Assembly: GCA_947650365.1 (NCBI GenBank)
Contig: OX393553.1
Span: 36,857,526-36,921,525, forward strand
From: Chamaelirium japonicum
Taxonomy: Eukaryota; Streptophyta; Magnoliopsida; Liliales; Melanthiaceae
Reading direction: 5' to 3'
DNA: 64,000 bases
The notes beneath the pieces were generated by a model. It searched no databases. It was not told where the DNA came from and saw only the letters and a list, made by a program, of their open reading frames with translations. Positions 19,790 to 32,470 of this stretch are shown here, piece after piece. The position numbers and the translations under genes are program-made. How positions within the stretch are numbered: position 1 is the stretch's first letter; each line of letters starts with the position of its first letter.

Positions 19790-22700
19790 TGTAACGACCC
19801 TTTTTTTTATTTATTATATTGTGGCGGGTCTATCGGACCCGGCGAGGTTCACGTGCTGGCGTGCCTCGGTGCGACTCGAGTCGAGTGCGAGTCGGCTTGA
19901 CAAAAAAAAAAAAAACTAAACTAAAAACCTAAAAACTAAAACCTAATACCCTACCCTACCCGAACCTAACCCACTACCCAGCCCAAACCCGAACCCACCC
20001 ATCTCTCTCTCTCTCTCTCTCTTCCTCTCTTCTCTCTCTCTCTCTTCTTCCCCATCTCCCCGACCTTTCTCACTTCTCTCAGATCTATCCCCCTCTCTCG
20101 GATCCTCTCTCCCTCTCTCCCCCAAAACTGATCTGACCCAGCCCTCCCCCAAAAAACCGCCGCCCCTTCCCTCATCCCAAGCCCGTTGACCCCGGATTCC
20201 CGCCGGCCATCGCCGCCCCTACCCGGCCGCCCTACCCGCCCCCTACCCTGTCGGTCGCCACCCCACCCCTCCTTTAAAAATCCTACCCCACTCCCCCTTC
20301 CTCAGTCCGACCCGACCCCCGACTCCCCTCCTTTCTCTGATCTCTCTTTTCCCCCGTCCGATCTCTCTCTCCTCTCCCTCTTGCTGTGTGTGTGGCACGC
20401 GGCAGCCGGATCGCGTCGGCGCTGGAGGAGAGTGTCGGCCAGAGCTTGGAGGGAGGAGCCTTAAGTCAGCCCTCTTTCCCCTTTTCTGTTTTCTTTTGTG
20501 TGTGTGTGTGTGTGTGTGTTGTGGGTTGACAGACAATTGCCACCCCCCTTTCGCCTCCTCTTCTCTTTCCACGACCATGGCCGCCGGCCCGGTGGCCGGC
20601 AACCGTGCAGCCGGCGAGACCAAACCTGGCCAAGCCCCACCGGCCACCACAAACACCAATCCGGCAGCCCTTGTTGCCTCGAGCACAACCGTCACCCTCG
20701 ACGCAGTCATAGCGGCCGTCGGCTATGTAACCGGAGGCTGTGCAGTCGGCAAATCCTGACCAGCCAAGGCTAGGCCGATCACCCTGCTGCGCGGCCACCA
20801 GGCAGCCACCTAATGCTTATATTTACCCTTGCTATCGTGTTGATCGTCGGATTGGCCGGTGGGTGTCCTGCCGACGAAACCAACCCTGTGCTGGCTGCCA
20901 TGTTTCCTTGTGGTTCATGTCGACCCCAAACCGGTAGCCGACACTTTGGTTGCAGCCATGGCTGCCGGCCCGATGACCGACAGTTGTGCAACCAAAGGAG
21001 CCCGACCAAGCCCGGCCAAACACTGACGGCATCCGACCACCCTTGGGTCGCTTTTGGGGCAGTCATTGCCGGTTGACCAAGTGGCCGCCGGTTATGCAAA
21101 CGGCCTAGAGCCGATATAGGGCAAAACCTCGTCTCAGAGTAGCCTAGTGCACGCCATCAAACCTTACTCGAGCCAGGCGGAAATCTGACGATTGGATAGC
21201 CGACAACACCAAGCTTTGGCTTGGCACACCAAACCCCAACCCTCGACCTCCCCACAATATCGATCAAGCCCTTTGGGCCCACTCTCATGATTAGCATGCC
21301 CGATCTCCTCGGGTCAAGCTCGTATCAAGTTGATGATACGGATGCGGACCAAATCACCTCGCATAGCCTTTTGCGCGCGAGACCGACCTTCAACACCTAT
21401 GCCCAACCGTGATCGGCTTTTGCCGATTTTGCCACCGACCGACGCGGTTATGATCGTTTGGCCGAATTAATGCATTTGGACCCTAATGTGGCTTTTGGCG
21501 TCGGCAACACTGACTAACCATGACGCTACCTTTGGCACATCGGTTTGCGTGCCAGTAGACCCGCGTCCGATGACGCATAAATTCTCTGCTCGTCCAATCA
21601 GACCTAAGCCGACAATATTTTAAGTAGCACTTAATGACCATAGGCCGCTGGTATGTTTGGCAGTTAATGGGCACGTGGACCGAGTCGGAGACAGAGCGGA
21701 GGGCGCCTAGCAGCATCAGCTCGAGCACACTTTCCAGGTGACACTGCACGATGTTTTAGATAATTAATTATGATATTCTAGAACTTAAGGGTAGGTGTCC
21801 ATAACGCTGCATGCGGGTCCCGTCGGATATCGTCGCATGTGGTCGAGTGGACCCCGCCTTGTATGCGAAGTCACGAGTCCGACGACGCATGCTTAATAAT
21901 AAAATTTAATAATAAATTTTCTGATTGCTTGGACACCGTAAGTAGGAATTCCCTTCATGTTAGAAATTAATAATTAAAATTATCGGGCTCACTCTCTTGG
22001 ATGGAGTATGGAGACCCGGGCACATGGGAATACGGGCGAGAGTAAATTCTTTATAGTTATTGTGATGCATGGGTTGTGAGCGCAGTGCGAATCCTGGGGT
22101 AAGACATCGAAATTACTTTATTATCATGATTGTGTGATATTCTATCATATGGAAAAATTTAGACCCCGTGCGCGCAAGGGCTGTGAACCACCCTGCGCAC
22201 ACAGCCGAAGATCAATAGGCTAGGGGGTCACGGGCAGGGATTGTGGTAAAGCCAATAGGTGGTGCTCTCGAAGAGGGATTGGCCTAGCAATCCTGTCCCG
22301 GGATAGTTGAAGTCCCCAAGGAAAGCAAGTTGGGCGGTAGAGCTCCACCGTGAAAGACGGGAAACCCCTTATGATCATATGGGTGACTTTGCGCATGGTG
22401 TCGGAGTATGTGCGGCGAGAGAGTTGGCCCTCTACATCGAAATAAAAGGCCCTATAGTAATGCCCGACCGGGGGCAGGATGAACAAAATATTCGGGGTTC
22501 ACATTGTGTGTGTTTAATTTTATTAATTGAAAAATAGTACTCTCAATAACCTAGTGACAGTAGGAATTGCATGCGAATATAGACAAATGCATGGACACTT
22601 AGGGCGTGATTGAGAATGTAGTGGACAACTAGGCTATTCAGTAAACAGTGTATAAAATGCAAGCGTCATTAATTACCTAGGCAGTTAGCTTGTCACTAGC

Positions 22701-23404
22701 CATTTATTTGTCTAATCTCCCAATTCATTTTGGGGGCTACTCATTCCCACGAGTAGGCTCTTTTGCAGGTTCGGAGACTCAGGGGTAGCCGCAGCATGAG
22801 ACCAGCGGCGAAGTTAGGACGGCTGTGGAGTTTTAGATTGCAGTATGTCGTGTAGTAGTACTGTTTCTTTCTGGCATTGTAATCGGACTAGGTTTGGCTT
22901 AGTGTATGTTATTAGTGGCAATGATACAACTGTGTTCTTTTTGGGTAGGCCTCTCCTCAAGGCCCCAAGCCTAGGATAGCTCATAATAAAATATAAATCT
23001 TAAAGTGACCTAATTGCCTAGCCCATTAGATAGGATATGTGAATCAGTGCCCGAGTGCTAGAGAGCGGGCAAGGCTACTCGGCTCGCCGTCAGAGGCTTG
23101 AGCCTCGTGCTCCCTTAAGAGGGACTTCTGTCAGCATGTGGGGCACTAGTAGGCCGCACATGCTGAGAGGATAGCCCGGGTGAGGGTCGAGCGTGATCAT
23201 CTCCCTGTCGATGAAATTGTATCTCTATATTTTCTTTCAAAATAAAAATATTTTCGTAAAAAAATAAGTTTTAAAATATTCCTTGAGAGAGTAGAAGCCC
23301 TGTGAGAAATCCTAATTGGAGTAGACAGTTGACCAAACCCTAAAACCCTTGGTTTTTCTCAATTCACACCCCAGGGATTGGTTCCGGATTTCTGGGGCGT
23401 GACA
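19790..23404 (+). repeat. Tekay-like 5' LTR
   Basis: 3615 bp, TGTAACGACCC...GGGGCGTGACA. Includes a CT-rich stretch (20000-20400), a short (GT)n at 20500 and many GCCGGC-type blocks. No true gene; long frames are compositional. Confidence 0.93.
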
Positions 23405-23406
23405 GC

Positions 23407-23418
23407 TGGTATCAGAGC
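23407..23418 (+). other. Primer-binding site (initiator-Met tRNA)
   Basis: TGGTATCAGAGC, two bases after the 5' LTR end. Confidence 0.92.
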
Positions 23419-23505
23419 CTAGGGATATATTTCTAGGGGTAGTCTCTAGTTGGGTATAGAGTCTTAATAGGTGGTTAGTGTTAGACTGGTCTGTTCTCTT
23501 TTCAG

Positions 23506-24440
23506 ATGGCGGGTACTAGGAGTGGTAATGGTGCTAACAACGGAGCAGGATCGTCCGCTGGGCTAGACAGCGCAGCGATAATGATGGAAATGCTCCAGGG
23601 GATGGCCGCTATGGTCCAGCAGCAGCAAGCTGCTGTTGCCCAGCAGCAGGCTGAGCTAGCTCAGGCTGCCCTTGCCCAGGCCCAGGCTCGTCAGCAGGCC
23701 GAAGGCGAGCTGCAGGGGAAATTGCTAAAGGACTTTAAGGCGATGGGACTACCGAGCTTCAGGGGTGAGCCAGACCTCTTGGAGGTCGATCGATGGTTCC
23801 AGCAGATGGAGAAGATATTGAACGTGTTGTGCATCACCGGCGATAAGAGAGTCACCTTCGCCTCATACAAGTTCGAGGCTGAGGCAGACTTCTGGTGGCA
23901 GACAGTTCAGTGCACCCGAGCAGCAAATAGAGGAGCAATCACTTAGCCAAAGTTCGAAGAGATCTTTCAGAAGAAGTTCTTTCCGGTTACCGTGCAGAAC
24001 CGGATGGAGATGGAGTTTCTGGCGCTCTACCAAGGGTCTTGTACTGTGTCGCAGTATGAGACCAAATTCTCAGAGCTTGCAAGGTATGCTCCTCACCTGG
24101 TGGCGACCGATGGCAGGAGGGCTATGCGCTTTGAGCATGGCTTGAACCCGGCGATCAGGGGTAGGGTTGCTGCCTTCTTGGGGCAATCCTATGAGGAGAT
24201 GGTCAACCGATCCCTGGCAGTGGAGTAGGAGTTGATCGAAGGAGTCCCGTGCTATCTTGGAGAAGCGGGGTAATGGCAGTCGCCATAGCCCACCGGCTCA
24301 GAAGAGATTCAGACCCACGGAGGTTCAACCCCCACCTCGCCAGCCTCAGCTTTTCTATGGTCTTCCAGTTCCTAGACCCCATAGGCGTGACTATTTCCAG
24401 TGCGACTCGCTTGAGCATCTAAAGTGGAGCTGCCCATAGC
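23506..24440 (+). pseudogene. Tekay-like gag
   Basis: Starts MAGTRSGNGANNGAG, followed by a Gln/Ala-rich helix (QQQQAAVAQQQAELAQ). Then comes the retrotransposon gag core (GLPSFRGEPDLLEVDRWF, FEAEADFWW, FFPVTVQNR, YETKFSELARYAP, FEHGLNP). Two in-frame stops, at 23944 and 24226, are both CAG to TAG. A frameshift near 24240 precedes a damaged zinc knuckle (FQCDSLEHLKWSCP), which has lost its second Cys and Gly. Inactive structural protein. Confidence 0.9.
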
Positions 24441-24789
24441 TCCGTCGGCAGCCGCTTCTACCAGCTCCACCTTTCAGGCTTGCACTGCCGGCACCACCTG
24501 TGCAGTAGTAGGGGCCCCTACAGAGAGTTCAGCAACAGTGTCCTCCCCAGCCACAGCAGCAGAGGCCTTTCCCCCGTCAGGACGGAGGAGGCAATCAGGC
24601 CCAGGGCAGGGCATACTTGTTGCTTGATCAAGACCTAGAGGCTTCTGGGGGAGCGATCGAAGGTAACCCTGAATTTAGTAGTTCAATTCTTAGTTGTAGC
24701 TGTCTTACAGCCTTTGATTCTTTTGAGACTTGTCAAGACTAGTACTGGTCATTAGTTAGCTTAGTCTTTTATATTTTTCCGCTATTGTA

Positions 24790-27700
24790 GGCACCCTCGC
24801 CGTCTTCTCGACCCTGGCCCACGTTCTTTTCGACAGTGGGTCCACGCACTCCTATATTGTCCCTAGTTTTGTCAAAACTTTGGGACTGAAGTCGGTCCCA
24901 TTGGGTCACACTTTGTCGGTGTTTTCACCGCCGGGGTGAGTATCGATGTGGACCGAGTCTGCCGGGACTGCATCATTCTTGTTGGAGATAGGGAGCTCTC
25001 GGCTGACCTGATTATTTTAGACTTGGGAGGAGTGGACGTGTTGCTTAGGATGGACTGAATGTCGGCTTACCACGTCACCCTTGACTGCTTCTCGAGGAAG
25101 GCCATCTTCTCACCTCCAGGGAGCGAGGTTTTCTACTTCTTGGGAGACAAGCAGAAGGGCCTATGCTCGGTACCGCTGCGGCAAATCACCCTCAGCTTAC
25201 TAGCGCAGCTACCGAGTAGGGATCGAGATGGAAACCCGGTAGTACTCCCGCCGATGGTTCGTGAGTTCCCAGATGTCTTTCCAGATGAGCTCCCAGGCTT
25301 ACCTCCACCTCGGGAGGTCGAGTTTGCTATAGATCTGGTACCGGGAGCAACACCGATCTCGATTGCTCCGTACCGGATGGCTCCTGCTGAGCTAAAGGAG
25401 CTGAAGACCCAGTTGGAGGAGTTGCTTGACAGAGGCTTTATCCGTCCTAGCACATCTCCTTGAGGAGCCCCGATCCTCTTTGCTCAGAAGAAGGATATGA
25501 CAAAGAGGCTTTGCATTGATTATCGGAAGCTGAATAGCCTCACGATAAAGAACAAGTACCCATTGTCGTGGATAGAGGATCTGTTTGATCAGCTGAAGGG
25601 TGCTTGTTGCTTCTTGAAGATGGATCTGAGGACTGGATATCACCAGCTGGCTGTGAGGGCAGAGGAGATTCCGAAGATAGCGTTTCGGACGCGATACGGT
25701 AACTATGAGTTCTTAGTCATGCCCTTCGGTCTGATGAATGCTCCTGTAGTATTTATGGATCTGATGAACCGCGTCTTCAGTATGTTCCTGGACAGATTTG
25801 TGGTAGTATTTGTGGACGATGTCCTTATTTACTCTAAGACGGAGGAAGATCATCGAGAGCACCTGAGCGCGGTATTGCAGACCCTTAGAGATCACCAACT
25901 GTATGCCAAGCTCAGCAAGTGTGAGTTCTGAATGCAGGAGGTGAAGTTCCTCGGACACGTTGTCTCGAAGGAAGGTATCTCGGTGAATCCAGCGAAGATA
26001 GAGGCCGTTATGGATTAGGAGCAACCGATGAATATCTTCGAGATCAGGAGTTTCTTAGGGCTAGCAGGCTACTATCGATGCTTCGTGGAGGGATTCTCGT
26101 GTCTGGCTGCACCTCTTACCCGTCTGACTAAGAAGGGTGTCAAGTTCGAGTGGTCAGAAGATTGTGAGAAGTCCTTCCGAGAGTTGAAGCGACGTCTCAC
26201 TTTGGCCCCTGTACTCACGATTCCAGCTAGCGGCAAGGGTTATGTGGTCTTCACCAACGCCTCGCTGATGGGGCTTGGAGCAGTTCTGATGCAAGACGAC
26301 AGAGTGGTCGCATATGCCTCGAGACAGCTGAAGACTCACGAGAAGAATTATCCTACCCATGATCTAGAGTTGGCAGCGGTGGTCTTCGCCTTGAAGATTT
26401 GGAGGCATTACCTGTACGGTGAGGAGTTTGAGATGTATCGCGATCACAAGAGCCTGTGGTACATCGCGAGTTAGAAGGATCTGAACATGCGGCAGAGGAG
26501 GTGGATCGAAGTCTTGAAGGACTTCAACTATTCGCTCTTTGACCATCTTGGTGAAGCAAATGTTGTTGCTGATGCCCTGAGCCGGAAGTCCCATAGCCAA
26601 CTTGCCAGACTGGTGACAGATCGACATGACTTTTTGGCTACGATAGAGAGCTTTGATTTGTGGGTTCGGTGGGAGCCTTCTCGTACCAGGTTGCGCACCA
26701 TACGAGTGCAGCCCAGCCTACTTCAGAAGGTGATTGCAGCATAGAGGTTGGATTCATAGCTGAAGAAGATGAGGGCACGATGCGATAGTGGGAAGTCTGT
26801 TCCAGACTGGTCAGTTGATGCTGATGGAGGTCTGAGGTTCCAGAGGAGGTTATACCTTCCCACAGATGAGGAGGTTTGAGAGGAGGTGCTATCAGAGGCG
26901 CATCGATCTAAATTCTCGGTGCACCCCGGCAGCACCAAGATGTACCACGACTTGCGGAGGCAGTTCTAGTGGAAGGGCATGAAGCGACATGTAGCCGCCT
27001 TCGTGTCCAGATGTTTGACTTGTCAACAAGTCAAGGCTGAGCACCAGATACCGGCTTGATTGCTACAGCCACTCCCAGTAGCTGAGTGAAAATGGGAGCA
27101 TATTATGATGGATTTTGTTTTGGGATTGCCTTTGACCCGGAACAGGCATGACTCAGTTTGGGTGATCGTGGACAGACTGACGAAGTCGTCGCACTTTCTT
27201 CCTGTGCGGACGATGATGACGTCCATCGATAGGGCAAAGCTGTACGTAAGGGAGATTGTTAGACTGCACGGAGTTCCAGTTTCTATCGTCTCAGATCGGG
27301 ATCCTCGGTTCGTTTCCCACTTTTGGGAGCGCTTGCAGACAGCCTTAGGGACTGAGCTCAGTTTTAGCACAACCTTCCACCCTCAGATAGATGGACAGTC
27401 AGATATGACGATTCAGATTCTGGAGGATATGTTGCAGGCATGTTCTGTGGATTTTGGAGGCAATTGGGAGGAGCATCTACCTCTTGTGGAGTTCGCCTAC
27501 AATAATAGCCACCAAGCCAGCATCGGCATGGCCCCCTATAAGGCCTTGTATGGGAGGCCGTGTCAGTCACCTCTTTGTTGGGCGGAGGTAGGAGAGCGGA
27601 GCCTTTTGGGACCGAAGCTCGTACAGGAGACAACGAAGAAGATCTAGCTTATCAGGGAGCGACTTCGAGCAGCGCAGAGTCGATAGAAGAGCTATACTGA

Positions 27701-28135
27701 TGTGCGTCGATGCCCGATCGAGTTCACTGTTGGAGACCATGTCTTCTTGAAGGTTTCCCCTCATCGAGGCATCACGAGATTTGGGAAGAAAGGGAAGTTG
27801 GCTCCTTCGAGATCTTGGAGAGAGTTGGTGAGGTAGCATATTGGCTGGCGCTGCCTCCACAGCTCTCTAGCGTCCACGGTGTCTTCCACATGTCGATGCT
27901 TCGGAGGTACGAGTCGAACCCGTCCCACGTGCTGGATTGGCAGAACCTGGCACTCAGTTCAGATGCGTCCTACGAGGAGCGGCCGATCAGTATTCTAGCT
28001 AGCGAAAATCGAGTGCTTCGTACGAAGACCATCCTCATGGTGAAAGTGCAGTGACAACACTACATTGAGGAGGAAGCTACTTGGGAGCTTGAGTCCGCGA
28101 TGCGATCCCTGTACCCATCTTTGTTTGATGACTAG
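24790..28135 (+). pseudogene. Tekay-like pol: protease, RT, RNase H, integrase, chromodomain-like tail
   Basis: Domains in order: aspartic protease (LFDSGSTHSYI, about 24827); RT ([12 protein letters not shown] about 25507, DLRTGYHQ about 25624, active site [11 protein letters not shown] about 25808); RNase H ([20 protein letters not shown] about 26311); integrase with an HHCC finger (C-x2-C about 27010), MDFVLGLP, IVSDRDPRF and a GQSDMTIQ site in which the usual Glu is Asp; and a C-terminal EEATWE tail. Stops interrupt nearly every block, for example at 25461, 25929, 26472, 26742, 26967, 27645 and 28052. Most fit TGG to TGA/TAG, CAG to TAG or CGA to TGA. Not functional. Confidence 0.92.
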
Positions 28136-28167
28136 TGTTATTTAATTTTCGAGACGAAAATTCTATT

Positions 28168-28180
28168 AAGGTGGGTAGGA
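28168..28180 (+). other. Polypurine tract of the Tekay-like element
   Basis: AAGGTGGGTAGGA directly before the 3' LTR start TGTAACG. Confidence 0.85.
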
Positions 28181-31100
28181 TGTAACGACCCTTTTTTTAT
28201 TTATTAAATTGTGGCGGGTCTATCGGACCCGACGAGGTTCGCGTGCAGGTGTGCCTCGGTGTGACTCGAGTCGAGTGCGAGTCGGCTTGACAAAAAAAAA
28301 AACTTAAAAAAAAAAAACTAAACTAAAAACCTAAAAACTAAATCCTAATACCCTACCCTACCCGAACGTAACCCACTACCCAGCCCAAACCCGAACCCAC
28401 CCATCTCTCTCTCTCTCTCTCTCTCTCTTCTTCTCTTCTCTCTCTCTCCTCTTCCCCATCTCCCCGACCTCTCTCACTTCTCTCAGATCTCTCCCCCTCT
28501 CTCGGATCCTCTCTCCCTCTCTCCCCCAAACCCGATCCGACCCAACCCTCCCCCCAAAAACCGTCGCCCCTTTCCTCATCCCGAGCCCGTTGACCTTGGA
28601 TTCCCGTCGGCTATCGCCGCCCCTACCCGGCCGCCCTACCCACCCCCTACCCTGCCGGCCGCCACCCCACCCCTCCTTTAAAAATCCTGCCCCACTCCCC
28701 TTCTCCCCCTTCCTCAGTCCGACCCGACCCCTGACTCCCCTCCTCTCTCTGATTTCTCTTTTCCCTCGTCCGATCTCTCTCTCTCCTCTCCCTCTTGCTC
28801 TGTGTGTGGCACGCGGCAGCCGGATTGCGGCGGCGCCGGAGGAGAGCGTCGGCCGGAGCTTGGAGGGAGGAGCCCCAAGTCATCCCTCTTTCCCCTTTTC
28901 TGTTTTCTTTTGTGTGTGTGTGTGCGTTGTGGGTTGACAGACAATCGCCACCCCCCTTTCGCCTCCTCTTCTCTTGGGACGGCCATGGCCGTCGGCCCGG
29001 TGGCCGGCGACCGTACAGCCGGCAAGACCCAACCCGGCCACCATAAACACCAATCCGGCAGCCCTTGTTGCCTCGAGCATAACCGTCACCCTCGATGTAG
29101 TCATAGCGGCCGCTGGCTATGTAACCGGCGGCTGTGTAGTCGGCAAATCTCGACCAGCCATGGCTAGGCCGATCACCCTGCTGCCCGGCCACCAGGCGGC
29201 CACCTAATGCTTACATTTACCCTTGATATCGTGTTGATCGTCGGATTGGCCGATGGCTATCCTGCCGATGAAACCAACCCTGTGCTGGCCGCCCTGTTTC
29301 CTTGTGGATCATGTCGACCCCAAACCGGTAGCCGACACTTTGGTTGCAGCCATGGCTGCCGGCCCGATGACCGACAGTTGTACAACCAAAGGAGCCCGAC
29401 CAAGCCCGGCCAAACACTGACGGCATCAGACCACCCTTGGGTCGCTTTTGGGGCAGCCATTGCCGATCGGCCAAGTGGCCGCTGACTATGCAAACGGCCT
29501 AGAGCCGACATAGGGCAAAACCTCGTCTCAGCGTAGCCTATTGCACGCCATCAAACCTTACTCGAGCCGGGCGGAAATCCGGTGATTGGATAGCCAGCAA
29601 CACCAAGCTTTGGCTTGCACACCAAACCCCAACCTTCGACCTCCCCACAATGTCGATCAAGCCCTTTGGGCCCATACTCATGATTAGCAGGCCCGATCTC
29701 CTCGGGTCATGCTCGTATCAAGTTGATGATACGGATGCAGGCCAAACCACCTCGCATAGCCTTTTGCGCACGAGACCAACCTTCAACACCTAAGACCGAC
29801 CGTAATCGGCTTTTGTCGATTTTGCCACCGACTTACGCGGTTATGATTGTTTGGCCGAATTAGTGCGTTTGGACCATAATATGGCTTTTGGCGTCGGCAA
29901 CGCCGACTAACCATGACGCTACCTTTGGCATATCGATTTGCGTGCCAGTAGACCAGCGTCCGATGATGCATAAATTCTTAACTCGGCCAATCAGACCTAA
30001 GCCGGCAATATTTTAAGTAGCACTTAATGACCATAGGCCGCTGGTATGTTTGGCAGTTAGTGGGCACGTGGACCGAGTCGGAGACGGAGCGGAGGGCGCC
30101 TAGCAGCATCAGCCCGAGCACACTTTCCAGGTGACACTGCACGCTGTTTTAGATAATTAATTATGTTATTCTAGAACTTAAGGGTAGGTGTCCATAACGC
30201 TGCATGCGGGTCCCGCCGAACATCGTCGCATGTGGTCGAGTGGACCCCGCCTTGCATGCGAAGTCGCGAGTCCGACGACGCATGCTTAATAATAAAATTT
30301 AATAATAAATTTTTTGATTGCTTGGACACCGTTAGTAGGAATTCCCTTATTGTTAGAAATTAATAATTAAAATTACCGGCCTCACTCTCTTGGATGGAGT
30401 GTGGAGACCCGGGCACACGGGAATACGGGCGAGAGTAAATTCTTTATAGTTATTATGATGAATGGGTTGTAAGCGCGGTGCGAATCCCAGGGTAAGACAT
30501 CGAAATTACTTTATTATCATAATTGTGTGATATTCTATGATGTGAAAAGATTTGGACCCCGTGCACGCAAGGGCTGTGAACCACCCTGCGCGCACAGCCG
30601 AAGATCAATAGGCTAGGGGGTCACGGGCAGGGATTATGGTAAAGCCAATAGGTGGTGCCCTCGAAGAGGAATTGGCCTAGCAATCCTATCCCGGGGTAGT
30701 TGAAGTCCCATAGAAAAGCAAGTTGGAAGGTAGAGCTCCACCGTGAAAGACGGAAAACCCCTTATGATCATATGGGTGACTTTGCGCCAGGGCCGGCCCA
30801 ATAGTGAGTCAACTCAGGCAGCTGCCTAAGGCCCCACTTGTGAAGAAGGCCCCCATAAATTGGGCCTTCAGTTATGATTTGGACCCAAAACACTACTACA
30901 ACAATCGTTTTGCATGGCCATGGCACCAAAATAAGAAAAAAAAAATTGCACGGCTCCACGTACAGTAATATAAATGTACGTTACACTTACCAAAACTTTC
31001 ATCGAATTTCGAGACATCAGTTGTCAGCCATGCATAAAATCTGTTACCAAAAATAAAAAATTTCTTACCTTTTTTATACATCTCTCTCTCTCTCCATTTG

Positions 31101-32465
31101 ATGCGGCAACACCGACCACCGAGCGAGCGACGTTGTTGGCCCGTCATACCGGGTGACCACCGAGGCATCAACGCCGGCAGCCGCCAGCCATAGGCCCACG
31201 CCGCCGTGCCCACAGCTCCCTTCTCTCACTCTCTTGCCTTTGTGCCTGATGACCCATGCTAACTGAGCCACCGGTGACCAGCGACTGGACGACAATCGCT
31301 CGACGCTCACGGCTGGAAGAATAAATTTTAAATAGTTTTTTCATATTATCTAATTTTTAGTAATAATATTATTTTAAAAAAATTTAAATAAAAAGGTTCC
31401 ATTTAGAATTTTTGCCTTAGGCCTCAGTTTGTATCGAGACGGCCTTGCTTTGCGCATGGTGTCGAAGTATGCGCGGCGAGAGAGTTGGTCCTCTACATCG
31501 AAATAAAAGGCTCTATAGTAATGTCCGACAGGGGGCAGGATGAACAAAATATCCGGGGTTTACATTATGTGTGTTTAATTTTATTAATTGAAAAATGGTA
31601 CTCTCGATAACCTAGTGACAGTAGGAATTGCATGCGAATGTAGACAAATGCATGAACACTTAGGGCGTGATTGAGAACGTAGTGGACAACTAGGCTACTC
31701 AGCAAATATTGTATAAAATGCGAACGTCATTAATTACTTAGGCAATTAGCTTATCACTAGCCATTTATTTGGCTAATCTCCCAATTCATTTTGGGGTCTA
31801 CTCATTCCCACGAGTAGGCTCTTCTGCAGGTTCGGAGACTCCGGGGTAGCCGCAGCATGAGGCCAGCGGCGGAGTTAGGACGGCGGTGGAGTTTTAGATT
31901 GCAGTATGTCATATAGTAGTACTGTTTCTTTCTGGTATTGTAATCGGACTAGGTTTGGCTTAATGTATGTTATTAGTGGCAATGATACATCTGTGTTCTT
32001 TTTGGATAGGCCTCTCCTCAAGCCCCCAATTCTAGGATAACTCATAATAAAATATAAATCTTAAAGTGACCTAATTGCCTAGCCCATTAGATATGATATA
32101 TGAACCAGTGCCCGAGTGCTAGAGAGCGGGCAAGGCTACTCGACTCGCCGTTAGAGGCTTGAGCATCGTGCTCCCTTAAGAGAGACTTCTGTCAGCATGT
32201 GGGGCACTAGCAGGCCGCACATGCTAAGAGGATAGCCCGGTTATGGGTCGAGCGTGATCATCTCCCTGTCGATGAAACTGTATCTCCATATTTTCTTTCA
32301 AAATAAAAATATTTTTATAAAAAAATAAGCTTTAAAATATTCCTTGAGAGAGTAGAAGCCCTGTGAGAAACCCTAATTGGAGTAGACAGTTGATCAAACC
32401 CTAAAACCCTTGGTTTTTCTTAATTCACACCCTAGGGATCGGTTCCGAATTTCTGGGGCATGACA
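28181..32465 (+). repeat. Tekay-like 3' LTR (with hAT insert)
   Basis: 4285 bp including the 660-bp insert and its 8-bp duplication, hence about 3617 bp of LTR. It is visibly very similar to the 5' copy; the differences are mostly single transitions and small indels, suggesting a fairly young insertion. Confidence 0.93.
30788..31447. mobile_element. Non-autonomous hAT element in the Tekay-like 3' LTR
   Basis: A 660-bp insert absent from the 5' LTR, flanked by a perfect 8-bp duplication CTTTGCGC (30780-30787 and 31448-31455). Ends CAGGGCCGGCCC / complement CAAGGCCGTCTC. 8-bp duplication and CAGGG-type ends indicate hAT. No transposase domain is recognised. Confidence 0.92.
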
Positions 32466-32470
32466 CATTA

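Larger units (their letters stand above)
19790..32465 (+). mobile_element. Ty3/gypsy chromovirus, Tekay/Del-like, inserted in C1 gag
   Basis: A 12.7-kb element with TG...CA ends and a 5-bp duplication CATTA (19785-19789, 32466-32470). LTRs are about 3.6 kb each, the 3' copy enlarged by a 660-bp hAT. PBS is at 23407, gag-pol on the plus strand, polypurine tract at 28168-28180. Long LTRs, a QQQQ-rich gag and a short chromodomain-like tail suggest the Tekay (Del) lineage. About fifteen nonsense codons make it inactive. Confidence 0.93.

Noticed and set aside
20186..21100. Ala/Pro-rich frames with counterparts at 28590-29510
   Set aside because: Both sets are in the two LTRs of the Tekay-like element and are not conserved in length or frame between copies.
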